A DNA stretch of 64,000 nucleotides from Epiperipatus broadwayi (lineage: Eukaryota > Onychophora > Udeonychophora > Euonychophora > Peripatidae): assembly GCA_028023455.1 (NCBI GenBank), contig JAQFVV010001059.1:1-64000 (forward strand), written 5' to 3'. Below the pieces are notes generated by a model that did not search any database, was not told the DNA's origin, and was given only the letters and a program-made list of their open reading frames with translations. Below, piece by piece: positions 59,511 through 64,000 of this stretch. The position numbers and the translations under genes are program-made. Every line of letters begins with the position of its first letter. The first letter of the stretch is position 1.

Positions 59511-60270
59511 TATTCCATTTTTCAAATAAGTAAATAACCTCATCATGGATCAATTGTGTAACTAATTTTAATACAGAATAATAATATTCTAGTAAAACAT
59601 ATATATATATATATATAGATTACAATAATGAATACATGTAATGTCAATTCAATCTCCACACTCCCTTAGCCTCTTTCCGGGAAGTACTAGTCTCCTGCTT
59701 AATTGTACTATTAATAATTAATTAAATCACTATTTACCTAATATTCTGGCAAATGTTATTTAGTTCTGTGAGCTCTTAAGGTGCATATAAATTATAATAA
59801 GATTGGGGTGATTTGTTTGATCCGTAGTCCATTTGAGTACCTTCTGGAGCTGAGATTCTGGATCTGGAAACAAATCCCTGCTGTTTTCTTCCACTGCTTC
59901 ACATGGGGAGATAAAAAAGACATTGCTTTCTTTTTCCCCTGCTTAAGTGGTTTTCTTTTTTGTTGTCTAGAGTAATCTAACTGTTTTATCTTTATCCAGG
60001 TGGTTTTTTTTATTATCTATTAGGTTTTATTAAAAGATTGGATCTTTCTAGAATTCAATTGTTAATCAGTTATTGCCAATTGAATTTCTCCATAATCAGA
60101 TTTTACTTTAATCCATTCTCATTATTCAATTAATGTTTTAATTTATTTCTATTTTATTTTTTAACTAGTCTAAGACAATAGTTTTAGTAAAGTAAATTTT
60201 AGTATTTAAAACATCTATTGTACTGGTAATTAATAGATATTCCGAATCCTCCCTTATTCCAGAAATTCTT
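59511..60270. other. Unassigned sequence
   Basis: A 64-codon frame at 59781-59975 (aromatic-rich, ends in FFPCLSGFLFCCLE) is not recognised. Nothing else. Confidence 0.4.
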
Positions 60271-61400
60271 TCATTTATATATAATCCTGTAATTTTTTTG
60301 GTTTACATTTACTTCGCTGGAATCTGGGAGATCTTTGCTTTTCTCTGGTTTGATCTCTATTTTTGTTTCAGTTTCACAATGAACTTGGGGTTGTAGACTG
60401 TCTTGTCTTTCAGTCTCCAGATTTATCTGTTCACTTTCTTGTTTTCTGATCTGTTTTTCTGATTCGATATCTGCTATTATTAACATAGGATACAGCATCT
60501 CTTTTGTTATTCATCAACAAACATGGTTTATAGGTCTCTTGTATTCCTTACCATTTTTATTTTGAATGGTTACTATTTGATTGGATGACCTTTCCATAAT
60601 TGCATCTTTGATCCATTTCTTTTGCAGCATATCGCATATCCATACTTCTTCAGCATGTTTTTCTTCGCTCTTATGATGGAAATGCTCATCCTTTTTTGGC
60701 ATTAGCATGTCTAGCTCAATGCGCAACTTTCTGTGCATCAGCATCTCTTCTAGTGATTTTTCTGTAGTTGGTGATGACTTTGAGTGTTGATGCAGCATTG
60801 CTTCATATAAAACTTCTTGCATGTTGCTACTCGGAGATTTTCTTATTGTTTTTTAAATGTTGTATTCTCAGCAAGGACATTCAACTTTAGGTGGTAGGGG
60901 GGTGCACATGTGTCTGATTCCATTGTTATTAAAACATTCTTTCATCTCTTGTGCTGTAAATCCAGTGCCATTATCAGTGACTTTTACTTCCAGTAATCTG
61001 TGGCATGGGGAAAATTGCTTTATTTTTATTATTTCATTAGCACTTGTATTTTTGAACATATGGTACTCTTCCCATTTTGAGTATGAATCTACCAGTACTA
61101 ATAGTATTTTGTCATTAATAGGGCCCACATGGTTTATGTGAAGTCTCTACCACGGTTTGTGTGTTTTAGGCCAGGATATATATTTCTTCAGTTTCATGTT
61201 GCTCTATGATTGACAAGCTGAACATTTTTTTAAAAAATATAATTCTATGTCTATTGTTATTCTTAGCCACCAGATGTAGTGATGCACTAAAACTTTTGCA
61301 CACACTATTTCAGTATGGCCTTCATGTAGCAACTTTAATATTTATTTCTTCCTTCTGATGGTATAATTACCCTGCCTCCCATTAATATATATCCTTTACT
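60271..61400 (-). pseudogene. Ty3/gypsy-type pol relic (integrase and C-terminus)
   Basis: On the minus strand, in order: an H2C2 zinc region near 61330-61210 (LLHEGHTEI ... CSACQ), the start of the integrase core (GPINDKILLVLVDSYSKWEE at 61128) with a catalytic-type D in VDSYS, a second block VTDNGTGFTAQEM with its D, a damaged PKVEC block where the catalytic Glu is expected, then a C-terminal region (60822-60514) with SSPTTEKSLEEML and a GKEYKRPINHV strip, and an acidic tail (60498-60271). Stops and frameshifts at about 61190, 60866, 60850 and 60514 make it inactive. Integrase inserts the element's DNA copy. No LTRs, gag, protease or RT seen. Described only as a relic. Confidence 0.88.
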
Positions 61401-61858
61401 AAATGATAAATCATTTCTATTAATCCAAAAATCCGATGACCCACATTGTGGTTTTTTTATTGACCAAGGTATTTAAACTAATCTAATTTTCAAGCAATAA
61501 CCATTTGAGTCAAAAGTTATTGAAATTTTTTCTTCCTATTATAATTTAATAATGGATCTGAATTTTTGAATATTGATTATTAAATTAAGTTCCTTTATAG
61601 GTTGTATTTAAACATTTTAAGATTATTCTATTAATCAATAATGGGAAGAATAGTCAGAAAGATCATTTTATTTGAAATTAAAAAAAAAACAGTCAAACTT
61701 TTACTGCATCTTGGTACTTTCTTTACGAAATCATTTGTAAAATATGCCAAAGACCACTGCATTAAGAATGGAAGACAAATTTGGAATTAGTAAACATACC
61801 TATTCAGCTCTAATTTTTATTTCAAATGCATCACTCAAACTATCATATAGTGGCACAT
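61401..61858. other. Unassigned AT-rich sequence
   Basis: May include further decayed retroelement sequence at 61360-61500; nothing clear. Confidence 0.4.
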
Positions 61859-61871
61859 ATATTATGTGAAT

Positions 61872-62075
61872 CCAGTTTAAGATTTCAATTGAAATCTTAA
61901 ACTGGATTCCAAGAGATTATAAAAAACCCAGAAAGATACCACATGTGAGATGGATGGATGAAATAAGAAAGTGTGCAGGCGTGATGTGCAGAAGAGAAGT
62001 TAAAGATCGGAGAAGATGGATTAAACTTGGAGAGACCTTCATCCTGCAGTGGATTGATAATGATTGATGATGATG
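61872..62075 (+). mobile_element. Short RTE 3' insertion with self-inverted 5' end and 13-bp target duplication
   Basis: The RTE 3' end runs from about 61887 to the TGA tail (matches 24890-25080 closely). Perfect ATATTATGTGAAT flanks it at 61859-61871 and 62076-62088. The first bases of the insertion are an inverted copy of the RTE sequence that follows, forming a 42-bp perfect palindrome at 61868-61909. Confidence 0.92.
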
Positions 62076-62088
62076 ATATTATGTGAAT

Positions 62089-63089
62089 AACTTTCATCAA
62101 CATTCAACCACTTTCATGTCTCCATAAACCTTCTTGAATAAAAGTGTCAAATTTCTTGACCAAATAAATTAATTTTTTATAAATCATACTTTCATTTATG
62201 ATATTTTTTCATGTATTTGCCTGTTAACAAAAAACTATATATTGTCACAATTCTCTTTCTATAATTCTCTAATACCACACTCAATCCATTCTATTCAATA
62301 AAATTAATCCATTCTATTCAATAAAATTAAATGTTTTTTTTTTTTTTTACATATATTCTCTTTATTTTTATATATGTAACCATAAAAGTATTCTAAATGT
62401 CAGACATCACAGCTTCATGTAAGCCTTAAAAATGTCAGTAATTTTAAGAAATCATATTACCACAATTTTTCAAACTTTTCCAGAGATTCCATTAGGATCT
62501 GAAATCTTATTATTTTAAAAATTACAAAGGGATGTTTTTAATCTCATCCAGTTAGACATCTGAATCTGTTCAAAATATTATAATTATCATGGAAAAGAGT
62601 AACATCCATTTATTTTTTCAAATATGTATATTAATATAGTTGTAATGCCTCCATAAATTATTGACGATGATTACAATAAGAAAATCCCTTTCTTCTGGTT
62701 TAATTCATTAATTATTCTTAAAATTTTCTTGCCAGTTGTTGAACTTTGATATTCAAATCCCTATACAACTTATGATCCAGCATTTTTACTTCATTATTCA
62801 ATCAAGCAGAGAATGCAACGTTTTCTTTTAATCAAGTCACTAATAATATAATCATTGTCAGATGACTGATCAGGATCTTTTTTTAGCAAACCCAAAAAGA
62901 GATCTACACTCCTCAGCAGAATTTCATATTTCAGTAATATAATCTGCTTGGAAATTCAAAATAGTGAATTAGTGTTTAACAAATGCTGAAATTTAGAATG
63001 AGTAGTAATTGCTTCTTAAAAAATTTCAAATAATACATTTGGAATTATATCTATTTTTTCAATGCCATGATAATTATAAATATGAGATT
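62089..63089. other. Unassigned AT-rich sequence
   Basis: A short duplication at 62278-62330 (AATCCATTCTATTCAATAAA twice). No gene recognised. Confidence 0.5.
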
Positions 63090-63974
63090 TGTCCTGCTGC
63101 AAATGACTTCTCTGTCAAAAGGTTTTACCATATATAGCACAAGGAAACAGTCTGCCATCAGTATGAAATAATGTGTGTTTGTTATTAAAGATCACATTTT
63201 CTACAGAAACATTTATCACAGAAGTTTTGTGATGACGGTGTTCTAGTTGGATTTTTATGTTGGACTATTTCCATCATCTAATTAATATATATATATTGAA
63301 TGTCTTTAAAAAAATTTAACTTTATTTAAATATTCCAAATACATTTGACTGTTAGTTAAAATTCAAAACTCAAGAATCTAAGGACCCAGGTTCGAACCCC
63401 ATGCTAGTACTGTTATTGGTCAGGCCAGCAACACCTGAAGAAGAGGGGAGACTAATACTCTCAAAACATTGTGCATATACTAACCTGTTTGATGTGCTAT
63501 TACTAACAGTTGAATGTATTTGGAATATTTAAACAAAGTTTTTCTAAAGACATTCAATACATATATTAACTAGATGATGGAAATAATCCAACATAAAAAT
63601 ACAATTTATCACAAGTGTTGCATTTGATTGATTTTTTTTTCTATGTGGATCTGTATATGCTGCTGTAATGTACTTTTTTGGCTGAAACATTGACCACAAA
63701 GATGGCAAGGATGAGTCTTTAATGGGGTAATGAAGTGTGCAGTTGTATAGTTTTAAGTTTGATTTTTGGTGAAGGATTTTTTGCAGATATCACATTTATA
63801 AGGTTTTTCTCCACTATAAATTGAAGATGTTTTTTTGATTAAATGTTTTTTCACACACGTCACAATGAAATACTCTTTCTGTCTGATGAATAAGTACATG
63901 ATGTTCCAACATATATTTTTGAGAGAAATTTTTGAATCAAAATGTACATTAAAAATTAAATTCTTGCTTATCAT
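63090..63974 (-). pseudogene. C2H2 zinc-finger gene relic
   Basis: Minus-strand pieces of C2H2 fingers: YSGEKPYKCDICKKSF (63753-63974 ORF), HCDVCEKTFNQK about 60 bases upstream in translation but with its His part lost, and CHLCGQCFSQKSTLQQHIQIH at about 63645-63710 (complete C-x2-C, F, L, H-x3-H). More damaged finger sequence lies at 63095-63235 (FCDKC, FPCAIYGKTF). Linkers of the TGEKPY type are partly kept. Stops and frameshifts break it, and a SINE splits it. Fingers of this type bind DNA. Tandem C2H2 genes are greatly expanded in cephalopods, which fits but does not prove the placement. The part beyond 63974 may belong to the same gene. Confidence 0.7.
63251..63600 (+). mobile_element. 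SINE family 2 with an inverted copy of its own tail at the left
   Basis: The body at 63366-63500 has AAGAATCTAAGGACCCAGGT and a B box GGTTCGAACCCC, then ACACCTGAAGAAGAGGGGAG and the shared tail GTTGAATGTATTTGGAATA. The left arm 63251-63357 is the reverse complement of the tail (63497-63598), so the element folds back on itself. Same body and tail as 951-1180, but without the tRNA head. Inserted into the zinc-finger relic. Confidence 0.8.
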
Positions 63975-64000
63975 TGCTATTCATACTTTTAAGAAAAGAT

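Overview
The window is AT-rich, intron- and transposon-dominated animal DNA. It has long introns, canonical GT-AG splice sites, dense non-LTR retrotransposons, tRNA-derived SINEs, hAT and pogo relics, a Penelope-like element with a GIY-YIG endonuclease, a C2H2 zinc-finger relic and very long microsatellites. This mix fits a mollusc, most likely a cephalopod. That placement is inference from repeat style and gene content; no marker gene proves it.

The one real gene I can support is a transmembrane channel-like (TMC) gene on the + strand. Five exons were found by splice logic and homology: 15880-15977, 34479-34589, 42857-42932, 51982-52112 and 54397-54552. The phases match at every junction (2, 2, 0, 2), and together they encode one uninterrupted segment of about 190 residues. 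It starts at the TMC signature (CWETLVGQQIYQLT) and runs through the C-terminal half of the TMC domain, closest in character to the TMC5/TMC7 branch. Earlier exons (N-terminal half) and the last exons were not found and probably lie outside the window. Almost everything else lies in this gene's introns or upstream of exon A.

Layout. 1-9.6 kb: RTE endonuclease fragment at the left edge, SINEs, a hAT transposase relic, a pair of inverted dispersed repeats around a hAT MITE. 9.66-13.44 kb: a decayed, C-poor non-LTR retrotransposon and related sequence with a tandem duplication. 13.45-15.43 kb: two tandem-repeat arrays (about 0.4 kb and about 80 bp units). 15.88-34.5 kb: exon A and an 18.5 kb intron holding a nested MITE-in-MITE, an RTE element with a 532-codon reverse transcriptase ORF, and foldback repeats. 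34.5-42.9 kb: exon B, minisatellites, a Tx1/L1-like LINE relic, an intact 320-bp foldback element with a 12-bp target duplication, a short RTE tag and a 74-bp perfect palindrome. 42.9-52 kb: exon C, pogo relic, Penelope-like fragment, another foldback copy, a roughly 625-bp pure AAT microsatellite, a second copy of the C-poor LINE, a hairpin MITE. 52-64 kb: exons D and E, minisatellite, SINE inside a 51-bp direct repeat, reverse-oriented RTE, hAT MITE, Ty3/gypsy pol relic, short RTE insertion with a 5' self-inverted end, and a zinc-finger relic interrupted by a foldback SINE.

The most novel-looking theme is that several unrelated repeats carry paired strings resembling the hammerhead ribozyme core (CTGANGA ... 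GAAAC). They include an array of about 11 tandem units ending 450 bp before TMC exon A and the dispersed foldback family. None shows a complete, clearly cleavable hammerhead by eye.
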